64,000 nt of DNA, from NCBI RefSeq assembly GCF_001591585.1, contig NZ_BCVE01000006.1, positions 186,001 through 250,000 on the forward strand, given 5' to 3'. This document shows, in pieces, positions 26,855 to 36,599 of this stretch. Numbering within the stretch: the stretch's first letter is position 1; the number at the start of each line of letters is the position of its first letter. Position numbers and translations under genes: made by a program. A model generated the notes under the pieces. That model searched no databases. It had not been told where the DNA came from and was given only the letters and a program-made list of their open reading frames with translations. Origin of the DNA: Niallia circulans NBRC 13626. GTDB lineage: Bacteria > Bacillota > Bacilli > Bacillales > Cytobacillaceae.

Positions 26855-28070
26855 ATGCTGTTTTCCACCTAATCTTTCGAGCAAAGAAATAGATCACAGA
26901 ATGTCCACTTCCTAGTATAAATAACAGTATCGGGATTACTTTATTTGGATTGAATACACTGACGCCAATGATAAAAAGAAGAACCGATAAAAGTCTTCCC
27001 AGATTGAGAAACAATTCCCTCACTACTATATATTCTATTCTCATTTCTCCTGCTTTCCAGCCTTTTCCAATAACATCAAAGGTCAAGCTGGTGTAAGGTA
27101 CTAAAATTAATGGGTAAGCAATAGCTATTATACCTGCATAAATCAATAATTTCGTATAAGAAAAGTCAAAAACAATAATAAACATCGATAAGAATAACAT
27201 TATTCCTCCAATTAAAATGGACTTATTCCGATTCTTATTTTTGACTGTCCTTGAAACAATATAATAGGCAATAAAGGAAATTCCTGAATTGATCAACCCA
27301 AATTTTCCCAAAGCTAATTCACTATCTGTTGCTATATAAACAAAGACAGTTATCATAAATGCAAAGACACCTTCTCGTAACCCTTGGAAAAAATGAGCAT
27401 TCGTAATCAATTTCCAGTTATAATTATGTTTTCGCTCTTTGACAATTCTTTTAAAAAAATATTTACCTTCTGCTGGCCGTCTTTTTAGAAAGAAACTTGA
27501 AACAACCGCGAGAAGAAAAAGACCAAGAGACATTCCAAAAACAATCATATACCCTGTAGACTTCGTGAGCTGGGAGATAATATATCCTGCAATCATTGGT
27601 CCAATCATACCAGCAACAGAATTTAACAATCCCAAAAAACCATTAAAGAAATCTCTCGTTTCTGGTTCTGTTACTTCAAAAGTTAAGACATTATAGGCTA
27701 ACCAATAAAATCCGTTGCCAATTCCAAGAATGGCTCCTAGTACTAACAGAAACGTTGATGCTTTGTCTCCTATCAGTAATACTGTTAAATAGAATATGGT
27801 AAGAAAAGCTACTCCAATTCGAAATACAATAACTCGGTCAATTTTCTTCGCCCATCTGCCAGCAAGTGTAAAGGTAAATAGTTGCAACAAAATGATAGCA
27901 AGATTATATAAGCCTAAATCTCTAAATTCACCTGATTGTTTCCATAGAAACACGTTAACGAAAGTATTAGAAAGTGCTACACTAAGTGAGTACAGCCCTC
28001 CTGTAACCAACAAAATTTTCAAATCTTTTGTTAGCTCTACATCACCTATTAATTTTCCTATTTTCATCAT
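26853..28070 (-). CDS. yqgE: major facilitator superfamily transporter (YqgE-like)
   Basis: About 405 residues with twelve predicted membrane helices and MFS signatures (GRWAKKIDRVIVFRIG after helix 2, GNGFYWLAYNVLTFEV). Substrate is unknown. The start is set at ATG 28070 because AAGGGGAG lies 5 nt upstream; the longer frame to 28106 starts in non-coding sequence. It lies between the PBP genes and sodA, as yqgE does in B. subtilis. It has its own terminator and is probably a single-gene unit. Confidence 0.85.
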   Translation of the reverse strand: MMKIGKLIGDVELTKDLKILLVTGGLYSLSVALSNTFVNVFLWKQSGEFRDLGLYNLAIILLQLFTFTLAGRWAKKIDRVIVFRIGVAFLTIFYLTVLLIGDKASTFLLVLGAILGIGNGFYWLAYNVLTFEVTEPETRDFFNGFLGLLNSVAGMIGPMIAGYIISQLTKSTGYMIVFGMSLGLFLLAVVSSFFLKRRPAEGKYFFKRIVKERKHNYNWKLITNAHFFQGLREGVFAFMITVFVYIATDSELALGKFGLINSGISFIAYYIVSRTVKNKNRNKSILIGGIMLFLSMFIIVFDFSYTKLLIYAGIIAIAYPLILVPYTSLTFDVIGKGWKAGEMRIEYIVVRELFLNLGRLLSVLLFIIGVSVFNPNKVIPILLFILGSGHSVIYFFARKIRWKTA

Positions 28071-28186
28071 AGAAACTCCCCTTTGTTCTAGAGTAGTTTC
28101 TAACAAAACAAATTTCGTTATGCATTATATATAAAAACTAACAATTATGAAAATAAGACCACATTATGACCGATAAAATGGAACAA

Positions 28187-28225
28187 TAAAAAAACCTGTA
28201 AACAATATATGCTCACAGGTTTTTG
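28187..28225 (-). terminator. intrinsic terminator after sodA
   Basis: Stem AAAAAACCTGT / ACAGGTTTTTG with a loop of about 15 bases, 13 bases past the sodA stop codon. Confidence 0.85.
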
Positions 28226-28237
28226 CATTTCTATTTC

Positions 28238-28846
28238 TTATTTTGCAGCAGCAAAACGTTTTGCTACTTCATCCCAATTAATAACATTAAAGAATGCACT
28301 AATATATTCAGGACGACGGTTTTGGTAATTTAAGTAGTAAGCATGTTCCCAAACATCTAATCCTAAAACAGGTGTTTTACCTTCCATTAATGGATTATCT
28401 TGATTTGGTGTGCTAGTAACTTCTAATTCACCGTTGTTCACAACTAGCCAAGCCCAACCAGAACCAAATCGAGTTGTAGCAGCTTTTGAAAATTCTTCTT
28501 TAAAGTTTTCAAAGCTTCCAAACTTGCTGTCAATAGCAGCAGCTAAATCACCAGTTGGTTGACCGCCACCATTTGGAGAAATTACTTCCCAGAATAATGA
28601 ATGGTTTGCATGACCGCCACCATTGTTACGAACTGCAGTACGAGCAGCTTCTGGAACTGCATCAAGATTAGATACAAGCTCTTCCACTGTTTTAGATAGT
28701 AATTCATCATTTCCTTCTAATGCATTATTTAAATTTGTTACATAAGTATTGTGATGTTTCGTATGGTGAATGTTCATCGTTTCTTTATCAATGTGTGGTT
28801 CTAATGCATCATAAGCATAAGGTAATTGTGGTAATGAATATGCCAT
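28238..28846 (-). CDS. sodA: manganese superoxide dismutase
   Basis: A 202-residue Mn/Fe superoxide dismutase that converts superoxide to oxygen and hydrogen peroxide in the cytoplasm. Metal ligands are visible: His27 in MNIHHTKHH, His in NHSLFWEV, and the [15 protein letters not shown] motif with Asp and His. The segment GGGQPTG and GSGWAWLVV favour manganese as in Bacillus SodA. TAGGAGGAATTAGAC precedes the ATG. It is flanked by a Fnr-type regulator reading away from it. Confidence 0.96.
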   Translation of the reverse strand: MAYSLPQLPYAYDALEPHIDKETMNIHHTKHHNTYVTNLNNALEGNDELLSKTVEELVSNLDAVPEAARTAVRNNGGGHANHSLFWEVISPNGGGQPTGDLAAAIDSKFGSFENFKEEFSKAATTRFGSGWAWLVVNNGELEVTSTPNQDNPLMEGKTPVLGLDVWEHAYYLNYQNRRPEYISAFFNVINWDEVAKRFAAAK

Positions 28847-29396
28847 GTCTAATTCCTCCTAATATTTTATGTATTATGTTCTTCCCTCTAATAGTTTGCC
28901 CTATTCCGACAATTATTATATGAGAAGCCTTTAACAATACCTTATCAAATAAAGTGCTTACTTTCAATCAATTTGCTTGAAAAGATTCCCTTTTTAAAGT
29001 ACCCATTTGTTATCATTTTAAAACGTCTCAATAAAAGAATCTAAAGTTCTAATACCAAATGGTTTTTTCCTTTTACTATCAGTAAGGAGAAAAGCATTTT
29101 ATTTCTTTATATATATTAACTATCTCTCTTCGATTCCTTAAGTAAAAATGCTTTGTATTCTCTTGTGATTAACATCACCCTTAAGTATTACCTATTTATA
29201 AATATACTACTAAGATTCTCCTAGAATAAGTTCGTTAAATTGTCATTTTTTCATTTTCGCCCAATGCATCAGCATTCCTGATATTCCTAAAAATCATTAC
29301 AGTTTCTACAATTCCATTATATTCCATTTTGAGATTGACAAATATTTCACAATGTTTTTTAATCAAGAAAAGAGGCTTTTTAAGGAGTGCTTTCCT
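28847..29396. other. divergent intergenic region between sodA and fnr
   Basis: 550 AT-rich bases hold both promoters. A TATAAT lies about 70 bases before the sodA ATG, but without a good -35. The fnr promoter at the right end is clear and is listed separately. I see no gene or repeat in the middle part. Confidence 0.45.
29335..29363 (+). promoter_or_regulatory. sigma-A promoter of the fnr-like gene
   Basis: TTGACA (29335-29340), a 17-base spacer and TTTAAT (29358-29363). Transcription would start near 29370, which excludes the upstream ATG at 29352 as the translation start. Confidence 0.75.
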
Positions 29397-30092
29397 ATGA
29401 ATGAAGTGCAGCTATCATTATATAGTTTACTCATACAACATTTTTTTGAGATTGAAAAAATAGAACATATAAAAAAAGGGACTTTACTTTTCCAAGAAAA
29501 AGACCCTGTCCAAAAGATATATATATTATTAAATGGAACCATTTCACTTGGAAGAGTACACGAAAAAGGAAAAGAATTCGTCATTAAAATCCTTCATGAT
29601 GAGGAATTATTAGTGGAATACCAATTATTTAAACATTCTCCTAAATACTATTTTTTTGCGAAAAGTATAACTGATTGTGATGTCCTTGCTATAGACCGAA
29701 CAGAATTTGAACAATTAGCATTAAAAGACCCCGTCTTATTAACTTCTATTACGAGTTGGTTAAGTACAGGCTATCTAAAAGCACATATGAAATGCCAGGA
29801 TCTTATTATGAATGGAAAAAAAGGGGGGCTTTACAGTATTTTAATCCGATTATGTCATTCCTTTGGGATAAAAAATAATGAAGGCATTTTGATTGATATC
29901 CCTATCACTCATCAAGAATTAGCAAACTTAACTTTTGGGACACGAGAAGTGATTCAACGCATATTAAAAGATTTAAGAGAAAGGGAAGTAATAGACTATA
30001 GTAACCAAAAAATCACCGTGAAAAACCTTGCCTATTTAAAAAGAGCAGTTGATTGTCAAAATTGTCCAGTCGATATTTGTGGACTTAATTAA
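29397..30092 (+). CDS. fnr: Fnr-type oxygen-sensing transcription regulator (Bacillus class)
   Basis: A 231-residue Crp/Fnr family protein: an N-terminal cyclic-nucleotide-binding-like beta-barrel (about 20-110), a dimer helix, and a C-terminal winged helix-turn-helix (ITHQELANLTFGTREVIQRIL). The C-terminus holds C220-x2-C223-x4-C228, and Asp135 lies in the dimer helix region, which together match the unusual 3Cys/1Asp [4Fe-4S] ligation known for B. subtilis Fnr. ATG 29397 has AAGGAG 9 nt upstream and lies after the promoter. It likely activates anaerobic respiration genes. Its place next to sodA differs from narK-fnr of B. subtilis. Confidence 0.85.
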   Translation: MNEVQLSLYSLLIQHFFEIEKIEHIKKGTLLFQEKDPVQKIYILLNGTISLGRVHEKGKEFVIKILHDEELLVEYQLFKHSPKYYFFAKSITDCDVLAIDRTEFEQLALKDPVLLTSITSWLSTGYLKAHMKCQDLIMNGKKGGLYSILIRLCHSFGIKNNEGILIDIPITHQELANLTFGTREVIQRILKDLREREVIDYSNQKITVKNLAYLKRAVDCQNCPVDICGLN

Positions 30093-30127
30093 AAGAAGCT
30101 GGCACACACTTACTTTAAGCAAATAGT

Positions 30128-30186
30128 AACCCGAACAATTATTCTGAAATGGCAATGCTTTCGAATAATCGTTCAGGTTGTTTTTC
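30128..30186 (+). terminator. intrinsic terminator after fnr
   Basis: Stem AACCcGAACaATTATTC pairs with GAATAATcGTTCaGGTT, followed by GTTTTT on the plus strand. It lies about 35 bases past the fnr stop codon. Confidence 0.75.
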
Positions 30187-30229
30187 CATTTCAGAAAGAA
30201 GGTCTGTGGATTTCAGCTTATAGCCTGTT

Positions 30230-30709
30230 TTATATTTTAATGAGGAAATAAATAATCATGATTGCTTGGATAATTCCTTTTGTTACTACACTACTTAGGA
30301 ATCCTATTAATGAACCTACTCCAATTTTCAAGGCATTCTTCCAATTTGTCTTACTTACAACGAGCTCAGCTAGGACTGCCCCAATAAATGGACCAAGAAG
30401 AATTCCGAGCACAGGAATAACAAAAGGACCTATAAGTAATCCAATTGTACTTCCCCAGATACCAGCCTTTGTCCCTCCAAATTTCTTTACTCCAATCCAA
30501 TTAGATACGGAATCGGCAAAGAATAATAAAATAACAAACATCCCTTGGATAATCCAAAATAGGATACTAAGTTCTTCGAAAGAAAAGAACAGACCATATA
30601 AAAGATAACCGGCTAGTATAAAGATCACGCTTGGAATGATTGGATAAATCAATCCAATAAACGCAATAATGAATAATACACTGATAATTGTCCAATAAAT
30701 AATATCCAT
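30230..30709 (-). CDS. yqgC: DUF456 small integral membrane protein
   Basis: A 159-residue protein with about four to five membrane helices and the glycine-rich DUF456 pattern ([39 protein letters not shown]). B. subtilis YqgC belongs to this family and has the same neighbours (sodA and yqgB). Function unknown. The start ATG 30709 follows AAAGAGGATCGGTA. No operon partner is visible. Confidence 0.85.
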   Translation of the reverse strand: MDIIYWTIISVLFIIAFIGLIYPIIPSVIFILAGYLLYGLFFSFEELSILFWIIQGMFVILLFFADSVSNWIGVKKFGGTKAGIWGSTIGLLIGPFVIPVLGILLGPFIGAVLAELVVSKTNWKNALKIGVGSLIGFLSSVVTKGIIQAIMIIYFLIKI

Positions 30710-30796
30710 ACCGATCCTCTTTTCTTCTTATTTATCTATTATGTTACCCATTCATCTTGTTTACCACACTTTTTTCTGCAAATCAAATGCTCGGAC

Positions 30797-30826
30797 TTGT
30801 ATCTATCGGTTGTAAAAAGATACAAT
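30797..30826 (+). promoter_or_regulatory. sigma-A promoter of yqgB
   Basis: TTGTAT (30797-30802), an 18-base spacer and TACAAT (30821-30826). The two hexamers also belong to an inverted repeat (TTGTATCT / AGATACAA), which could be an operator. Confidence 0.65.
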
Positions 30827-30856
30827 AGGAATGAAACTTTTGAAGGATGTGTAAGA

Positions 30857-31636
30857 ATGAATATTTTTAAGCAGTTTTATCGAAGCCTCTATTCTCCAAA
30901 AGATATAGCAAGCTTCCGTTTTCAAGGTATCGGAAAAACCATTATTTATTTGTTGCTTTTGACGATTATTGCATCACTACCTAATTTATATTATTTAAAT
31001 AAGGGAATAAATGAAGCAATACATACGTTTAGTGTAACCATGGAGGACGAAGTACCTTCTTTTACAATAAGTGATAATATCCTACATACAGATAATGATG
31101 AAGAACCTACTATTATTGAAAAGCCGGATTTAACAATCATTGTCGATTCCTCAGGAACTTATGATCACGCGAAGGTTAGTTCCTATGGAAATACAGTTGC
31201 CCTTTTAAAGAATGAATTCGTAATAGTAACTTCTGGACAAGCTCAAACATTTGCATATTCCTCATTCGGTAACTTTACAATGACAAGTGAGGAGCTCATT
31301 GACTTTATCCAAGGAATGGATTCATTATCCTATGTGTTTATTATTATATTAGTTGTTATTTACATTCTGTTCATGCTTCTCTATAAAGCATTACAAACAC
31401 TTGTGCTTTCTATGTTTGGAAGCTTTTTCGCGAGAATATTCGGCAAAAGATTGACTTATGCACAATGCTGGAAAATCACTGTCTACAGTATCACTATTCC
31501 AGTAATTTTCTTTGCTATTATGGATTGTTTACAGACAGTTGTTCCTAATGGCTACTTATTAAATTGGTTTATTAGTTTATTCCTTGTCTGCTTAGCTATT
31601 AAAGAAATACAAACAGAAAAGCCACTGCAACCATAA
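30857..31636 (+). CDS. yqgB: DUF1189 family membrane protein
   Basis: A 259-residue protein starting MNIFKQFYRSLYSPKDIASFRFQGIG, the DUF1189 signature, with one N-terminal membrane helix, an outside domain (about 45-150) and three to four C-terminal helices. ATG 30857 follows GAAGGATGTGTAAGA; the upstream TTG at 30797 is part of the promoter. YqgB of B. subtilis has the same family and place. Function unknown. Confidence 0.85.
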   Translation: MNIFKQFYRSLYSPKDIASFRFQGIGKTIIYLLLLTIIASLPNLYYLNKGINEAIHTFSVTMEDEVPSFTISDNILHTDNDEEPTIIEKPDLTIIVDSSGTYDHAKVSSYGNTVALLKNEFVIVTSGQAQTFAYSSFGNFTMTSEELIDFIQGMDSLSYVFIIILVVIYILFMLLYKALQTLVLSMFGSFFARIFGKRLTYAQCWKITVYSITIPVIFFAIMDCLQTVVPNGYLLNWFISLFLVCLAIKEIQTEKPLQP

Positions 31637-31664
31637 AGAAAAATACTCTTGGTATTTTAGAAAT

Positions 31665-31710
31665 AAAGCCAAACAATCATAAACGCTTTGTGCGATTGTT
31701 TGGCTTTTTC
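31665..31710 (+). terminator. intrinsic terminator after yqgB
   Basis: Stem AAAGCCAAACAATC / GATTGTTTGGCTTT with a 15-base loop and T-run. It lies between two converging genes and may serve both. Confidence 0.85.
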
Positions 31711-31764
31711 ATTTATAAAGTGGAATTGTCTACATTAAGCTACAATTGCGGTTTAATCATCAGT

Positions 31765-33486
31765 TTATCTATTTAATTCACTCCCATCCTCAGGAGCAGT
31801 TTTTTCCTCCATCTTAATATTCTCTTCTAAAGCGGCTACTAACGTTGCTAATCTAGCGCTTATCTCGGCATTTACGCGAATACTCTCTTGCTGTATTTCT
31901 CCTATCCTTTTCATTTCATCGGAACTAGCAAGTGTTTGTTGACTAATCGATGTAACATGAAGTGTACTATGTTCCATTTTAGGAAAAAAAGCTTGGAGTT
32001 CATTTAATAAATGATGGTTATCTTTTAGCCCAAAAATAACAAGAGAAATTCCCTCCAATAACTGATCAATTGAAACTGTTGCTGTTTGAACTAAATCCGC
32101 ACTTTTCGTGAAGTTCATTTGAATATCTTCTAAATCAGATGATGACTTTTGAATAATTTGATCCATATCGAGCGTAAATGATTTAATATCCTCAGCGGAT
32201 TTAGATGATAAAACAGCTAGTTTTCTTACTTCATTAGCTACTACGGCAAATCCCTTTCCTTGGATGCCTGCTCGAGCCGCTTCTAATGTGGCATTCAAAG
32301 CTAAAAGCTTGGTTTGTTCAGCCAGCCCTTTAATATCTTCTACTACCTTTTTAATCGATAAAGCATGGTTATTTAATAAATCATTATTGCTATATATCAC
32401 TTTCACTTTGTCTTGCAGTACATGTTGGCTGGCAAACAAATTATTCATATTTTCTTCGCCATGAATGGCAGCAAGATTCATTTCTTCCGTATGCTCCTTT
32501 ATTTTCTGGCTGCTTTTTTCAATTTGCTCGCTTAATGCCTTCATTTCTTGAAAAACACTGATATTATGTTCGGAGCTAATAGCTGTCTGCTCAGCTCCAT
32601 TTTTCACCGTATTTATCATTTCCGTGAGGTTTTCTCCACTATCAATCATCTGCACAGCTTCTGTATGTAATATATCGTTTGTTTTAGATAAATGAACACT
32701 TGTTGCTTGCATCTCAGATAGGACATGCTTTAACCGCTTAATCAATAAATTGTAGCTGTTTATAAGCGAATTTATTTCTGGTATCGAGTTTTTAATGGAT
32801 GTTACCTCTGTTAAATGGCCATTTCTGGCAATCCGCATGATTTCCCGTAATTTCAATAAGGGACTTACCATCGTTTTAACAAAAAAACGAATAACAATTG
32901 CAATAATAATAATACTCAATGCCGAAAACAGTAATAAACTATTTTTTAATTGCTTTACATTATGCAGGTATTCTTCTTGTGGAACTGCTAATAAATATAT
33001 CCCCTTCAATTCTTGAATTTGCTGAAAGGCAACGGTATATGTTTGTCCATTCCATTTCGTTTCCAATACTCCCGATTCTAAATCAGTTACCTTTTGAATG
33101 AAGGAGTCCTCCCACGTAAAATTGGATGTTTGACTTACTTTAAAAGGCTTGACTTCCTTTTCTGTGAGTACAAAAAAAGAGGCATTTAAACCTTCTTGGG
33201 CAAAACTAGCATCTTGATCTCTAATTATTTGTTCCATTTTTGTTTGGAACTTTTCTTCTTGGCCAACATACATTAACATCGTATTTTGTGCCATTACGTA
33301 AATAGTATTTGCCTCTTTTTCTAATCTTTCATGCATCATCTTAATAGTCATTTTGGTAGAACTATTAATAGAAATAAATGTCAAGATTAAGATAGTAATA
33401 ATAAATAACGGTAAGATAAACAGAAATAACCGATTTTGAATAGAAAGCTTTTCCTTTTCTTTTTTCCTGTCCTTGATTTTATTCAT
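31765..33486 (-). CDS. methyl-accepting chemotaxis protein
   Basis: A 573-residue transmembrane chemoreceptor: basic N-terminus, membrane helix (about 19-41), extracellular sensor domain (about 42-178), second helix (about 182-203), HAMP linker ([22 protein letters not shown]) and a cytoplasmic coiled-coil signalling domain. The highly conserved hairpin tip is present ([20 protein letters not shown] followed by [15 protein letters not shown]). The sensor domain has a single-Cache look, but I do not know the ligand. GGGGGGACGAGTAG precedes the ATG. No other chemotaxis genes are near; I do not recall a receptor here in B. subtilis. Confidence 0.9.
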   Translation of the reverse strand: MNKIKDRKKEKEKLSIQNRLFLFILPLFIITILILTFISINSSTKMTIKMMHERLEKEANTIYVMAQNTMLMYVGQEEKFQTKMEQIIRDQDASFAQEGLNASFFVLTEKEVKPFKVSQTSNFTWEDSFIQKVTDLESGVLETKWNGQTYTVAFQQIQELKGIYLLAVPQEEYLHNVKQLKNSLLLFSALSIIIIAIVIRFFVKTMVSPLLKLREIMRIARNGHLTEVTSIKNSIPEINSLINSYNLLIKRLKHVLSEMQATSVHLSKTNDILHTEAVQMIDSGENLTEMINTVKNGAEQTAISSEHNISVFQEMKALSEQIEKSSQKIKEHTEEMNLAAIHGEENMNNLFASQHVLQDKVKVIYSNNDLLNNHALSIKKVVEDIKGLAEQTKLLALNATLEAARAGIQGKGFAVVANEVRKLAVLSSKSAEDIKSFTLDMDQIIQKSSSDLEDIQMNFTKSADLVQTATVSIDQLLEGISLVIFGLKDNHHLLNELQAFFPKMEHSTLHVTSISQQTLASSDEMKRIGEIQQESIRVNAEISARLATLVAALEENIKMEEKTAPEDGSELNR

Positions 33487-33666
33487 CTACTCGTCCCCCC
33501 TTCTCAAACATTTTCACAAATATTTGTTAAGGACATGTAAAGGCAAAGTAATTTAATGTTAATTTTTATGACTTTTTACCTATATCCACCTTCCTAGCAT
33601 TTCATTGGTTCTAACCAATAGGGGACAAGCATATAATTTCCTATAATCAGTTTAGGGGGATTTACG

Positions 33667-33987
33667 ATGAAAAGGTTTTTTATTACCTTTGCAGTTCTAG
33701 TTACCATATATGTCATCTATATTGATTTAAACGAAGGCACACTCTCCTCCCAAAAAGAACAAGAACCTACAATAGAGACACAGGGCACTCCTCAAGATTC
33801 GTCCTTATCCTTTGAGCAAAAAGTAAAATCTGGTGACACCGTTCTTTCAATTGTTGAACAATATTCAACTGGCGGTTTATCCGTTAGTCTTGAGACAGTA
33901 GTGAATGACTTTCAAAAATTAAATGATGGATTAAAACCGGAAGATATTCAAATTGGCCAAACCTATCTATTTCCGATTTATAAATAG
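33667..33987 (+). CDS. yqfZ: LysM-domain membrane-anchored small protein (YqfZ-like)
   Basis: A 106-residue protein with an N-terminal membrane anchor or signal (residues 3-20) and a C-terminal LysM-type module (KVKSGDTVLSIVEQYS ... GQTYLFPIY). LysM binds peptidoglycan, so it probably faces the wall. GGGGGATTTACG precedes the ATG. B. subtilis yqfZ encodes a similar protein directly before ispG (yqfY). A terminator follows. Confidence 0.8.
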   Translation: MKRFFITFAVLVTIYVIYIDLNEGTLSSQKEQEPTIETQGTPQDSSLSFEQKVKSGDTVLSIVEQYSTGGLSVSLETVVNDFQKLNDGLKPEDIQIGQTYLFPIYK

Positions 33988-33996
33988 CATAAAAGA

Positions 33997-34035
33997 GAAC
34001 TTCCAAAAATAATCTAATCTGAGGAAGTTTTTTTG
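33997..34035 (+). terminator. intrinsic terminator after yqfZ
   Basis: Stem AACTTCC / GGAAGTT with a loop of about 18 bases, followed by a run of seven T on the plus strand. Confidence 0.75.
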
Positions 34036-34111
34036 TTTTAACCAACAAGTTCATTTTTACCTATCCTAGAAGTATTCCCAGTAAAAAGCTAAGCATTTTT
34101 CAGCAAGTTTC

Positions 34112-34141
34112 TTGTCAATTTCAATGTTTCATTGATACAAT
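34112..34141 (+). promoter_or_regulatory. sigma-A promoter of ispG
   Basis: TTGTCA (34112-34117), an 18-base spacer and TACAAT (34136-34141). It lies about 75 bases before the ispG start. Confidence 0.65.
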
Positions 34142-34214
34142 AGGTAAGGATATCAAGAATTAAATAAAAAGCTAATTATTTTGGCTTGTCCAATATAAAA
34201 GGAGCGAATCACCA

Positions 34215-35342
34215 TTGAGTGAAATTATACATCGTACAAAAACCCGACCAATAAAAGTAGGTAATATTACTATTGGGGGAAGTAATGAATTATTTATCCA
34301 AAGTATGACCACAACTAAAACACATGATGTGGAAGCTACTGTAGCCCAAATTAAACGCTTAGAAGAAGCTGGCTGTCAAGTCGTGCGCGTAGCATGTCCA
34401 GATGAACGTGCGGCAAATGCTATCAGTGAAATTAAAAAGCAAATAAATATACCACTAGTCGTGGATATCCATTTCGATTATCGTTTAGCTTTAAAAGCAA
34501 TTGAAGGCGGAGCAGATAAAATCCGAATCAATCCAGGTAATATTGGGAAAAGAGAAAAAGTGGAAGCTGTTGTAAAAGCGGCAAAAGCGAAAGGAATTCC
34601 TATCCGAATTGGGGTTAATGCCGGCTCGCTAGAAAAGAAAATCTTGGAGAAATACGGATATCCAACAGCAGACGGCATGGTTGAAAGTGCCCTGCATCAT
34701 ATCAAAATACTAGAAGACCTTGATTTTCATGATATCATTGTTTCCATGAAAGCTTCTGATGTTAACTTAGCAATAGAAGCATATGAAAAGGCAGCAAAGG
34801 CTTTTGACTACCCACTACATTTAGGAATAACAGAATCTGGTACGTTATTTGCTGGTACTGTAAAGAGCGCTGCTGGGTTAGGTGCTATTTTAAGCAAAGG
34901 CATCGGTAATACTTTACGTATTTCCTTAAGTGCTGATCCAGTTGAAGAAGTAAAAGTTGCTAGAGAACTGTTAAAGTCATTTGGACTTTCCTCTAATGCT
35001 GCAACATTAATTTCTTGCCCAACATGCGGCCGTATTGAAATTGATCTTATCAGTATTGCAAACGAAGTAGAGGATTATATCTCTACTATAAAGGCACCTA
35101 TTAAGGTAGCTGTGCTAGGCTGTGCAGTAAATGGACCAGGAGAAGCAAGAGAAGCGGATATCGGCATTGCTGGAGCTCGTGGAGAGGGCCTACTTTTCCG
35201 TAAAGGCAAAATAGTCCGCAAGGTTCCAGAAGATACGATGGTCGAAGAATTAAAGAAAGAAATCGATGCAATTGCAGCGGAATACTTTGCAAAAAAAGCT
35301 GCAGAAGAAAAAGAGATGGATACTATCAGTGTCCAGCCATAA
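34215..35342 (+). CDS. ispG: 4-hydroxy-3-methylbut-2-en-1-yl diphosphate synthase
   Basis: A 375-residue [4Fe-4S] enzyme of the MEP isoprenoid pathway, reducing MEcPP to HMBPP. The N-terminal TIM barrel ([36 protein letters not shown]) and the C-terminal cluster domain with [11 protein letters not shown] and [19 protein letters not shown] are intact, supplying three cysteines plus the conserved Glu. The start is TTG, with AAAAGGAG about 11 nt upstream, and gives [12 protein letters not shown] as in other bacilli. ispH, the next step, lies 5.5 kb away on the same strand. Confidence 0.96.
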   Translation: MSEIIHRTKTRPIKVGNITIGGSNELFIQSMTTTKTHDVEATVAQIKRLEEAGCQVVRVACPDERAANAISEIKKQINIPLVVDIHFDYRLALKAIEGGADKIRINPGNIGKREKVEAVVKAAKAKGIPIRIGVNAGSLEKKILEKYGYPTADGMVESALHHIKILEDLDFHDIIVSMKASDVNLAIEAYEKAAKAFDYPLHLGITESGTLFAGTVKSAAGLGAILSKGIGNTLRISLSADPVEEVKVARELLKSFGLSSNAATLISCPTCGRIEIDLISIANEVEDYISTIKAPIKVAVLGCAVNGPGEAREADIGIAGARGEGLLFRKGKIVRKVPEDTMVEELKKEIDAIAAEYFAKKAAEEKEMDTISVQP

Positions 35343-35349
35343 CTTTAGG

Positions 35350-35383
35350 AAAATCTAACCTCAAATAAGAGGTTAGATTTTTT
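35350..35383 (+). terminator. intrinsic terminator after ispG
   Basis: Perfect stem AAAATCTAACCTC / GAGGTTAGATTTT with a 6-base loop and T-run; can act for both converging genes. Confidence 0.9.
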
Positions 35384-35395
35384 AATTGCTTCTTG

Positions 35396-35788
35396 CTAAA
35401 AGAATGGAGCAATAAAAATTCCAATGATAATGGAGATAGCACCTAGTGCAATAGCCCATGTTCCTAATGAACTTGCTCCTTTGCTTCTTGCGACGAAACC
35501 TAATACTATCCCAACAATCCCTAAAATGATAGGCATTACAAATAATGATAGGATAGAAATTACTAACGCCGCAATACCAACCCCTTTACCGCCTACTACT
35601 CCTCTGTCCCCCTCTACATCAGAGGTGACAGGGCGTGTATCAGCAGAGGTCATCGGAGGTGTAGCATTATAAGTCATTGGAGGTGTTATTTCTGCTGATG
35701 TTTCTTCCAAATAATCTACAGGTGATTTAGTTCGCTCTCTATCCTGAAAATCGTGACTATATCCTTCATTGCTATTTTGATCTGCCAT
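35396..35788 (-). CDS. yqfX: DUF4190 family small membrane protein (YqfX-like)
   Basis: A 130-residue protein with a hydrophilic, Thr- and Pro-rich N-terminus (residues 1-65, with a near-repeat PPMTYNATPPMTSADTRPVT) and two C-terminal membrane helices separated by RSKGASSLG, the DUF4190 pattern. It lies between ispG and yqfW on the opposite strand, as yqfX does in B. subtilis. GAGGGATTATC precedes the ATG. Function unknown. Confidence 0.8.
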   Translation of the reverse strand: MADQNSNEGYSHDFQDRERTKSPVDYLEETSAEITPPMTYNATPPMTSADTRPVTSDVEGDRGVVGGKGVGIAALVISILSLFVMPIILGIVGIVLGFVARSKGASSLGTWAIALGAISIIIGIFIAPFF

Positions 35789-35947
35789 GATAATCCCTCG
35801 CTTTCTTTCATAGGAGCATTTATTATCATCACCAAGTTTTTGATTCTTATGTCTGTTAAAGTTTTACATGATTTTTCTCTTCCTTCTTTTCCTTATCTTT
35901 ATAATTTGGTAAGCTAGAGAGGAACAACAGTGGAAAAGGAGCACAAA

Positions 35948-36526
35948 ATGAAGAAATTGCGTTTTGGAATCGATATTGATGGAACAGTAACCAGCCCAGC
36001 TGCATTTGTTCCTTTTTTAAATGAAAGCTTTCAATTAAATATTACGCTAGAAGATGTTGTACAGTATGAATTTTACCCTCTTGTAAATGTATCTAATGAG
36101 GAATTTGACAAATGGTTTATCGAAAACGAGGCAAGAATTTATGCAGCCTCTCCTCTTGCAGAGGGTGCAAATATTGTTCTCCAAGAATGGGCTGAACAAC
36201 ATGAACTTATCTTTATTAGTGCTAGAGGCGAAGGAATGCTTGAATTGACAAAAGAATGGTTTCTTAATCAAGGTATCAGTTTTAACCATATCGAGTTAAT
36301 TGGTTCCCATCATAAAATAGCGGCCGCCCAAAAAAATAAGGTTGATATTTTCTTTGAAGATAAGCATGATAATGCAGTGATGCTCCATGAAGAATTAGGG
36401 ATACCAGTTATTCTTTTTGACACACCTTATAATCGGAAACCGATTCCTAAGGGTGTTAAACGCGTAACTTCTTGGAGTGAAGCAAAAAAATGGGTAGATG
36501 AATGGGCTAAGTCTTCTGTTAAATAA
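35948..36526 (+). CDS. yqfW: putative 5'(3')-nucleotidase, HAD superfamily (YqfW)
   Basis: A 192-residue HAD hydrolase with the catalytic GIDIDGTVTSP (nucleophile Asp and acid/base Asp in motif I), motif II FISAR, and the late FFEDKHDNA acidic motif. B. subtilis YqfW is of this family, annotated as a putative nucleotidase. ATG 35948 is chosen because AAGGAG is 6 nt upstream; the GTG at 35930 has no ribosome site. Substrate unknown. Confidence 0.85.
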   Translation: MKKLRFGIDIDGTVTSPAAFVPFLNESFQLNITLEDVVQYEFYPLVNVSNEEFDKWFIENEARIYAASPLAEGANIVLQEWAEQHELIFISARGEGMLELTKEWFLNQGISFNHIELIGSHHKIAAAQKNKVDIFFEDKHDNAVMLHEELGIPVILFDTPYNRKPIPKGVKRVTSWSEAKKWVDEWAKSSVK

Positions 36527-36557
36527 CTCCTTTATTCGTTGCAAGATACTATCTCTA

Positions 36558-36599
36558 TAAAAAAACGAAGCGATATCTTATGATATGCTTCGTTTTTTT
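36558..36599. terminator. bidirectional terminator between yqfW and zur
   Basis: Stem AAAAAACGAAGC / GCTTCGTTTTTT with an inner GATATC/GATAT pairing. T-runs on both strands serve the two converging genes. Confidence 0.85.

Noticed and set aside
29336-29354. Fnr binding site TGTGA-N6-TCACA in the fnr promoter
   Set aside because: The right half TCACA is present but the left half reads TGACA, only three of five bases, and it overlaps the -35 element.
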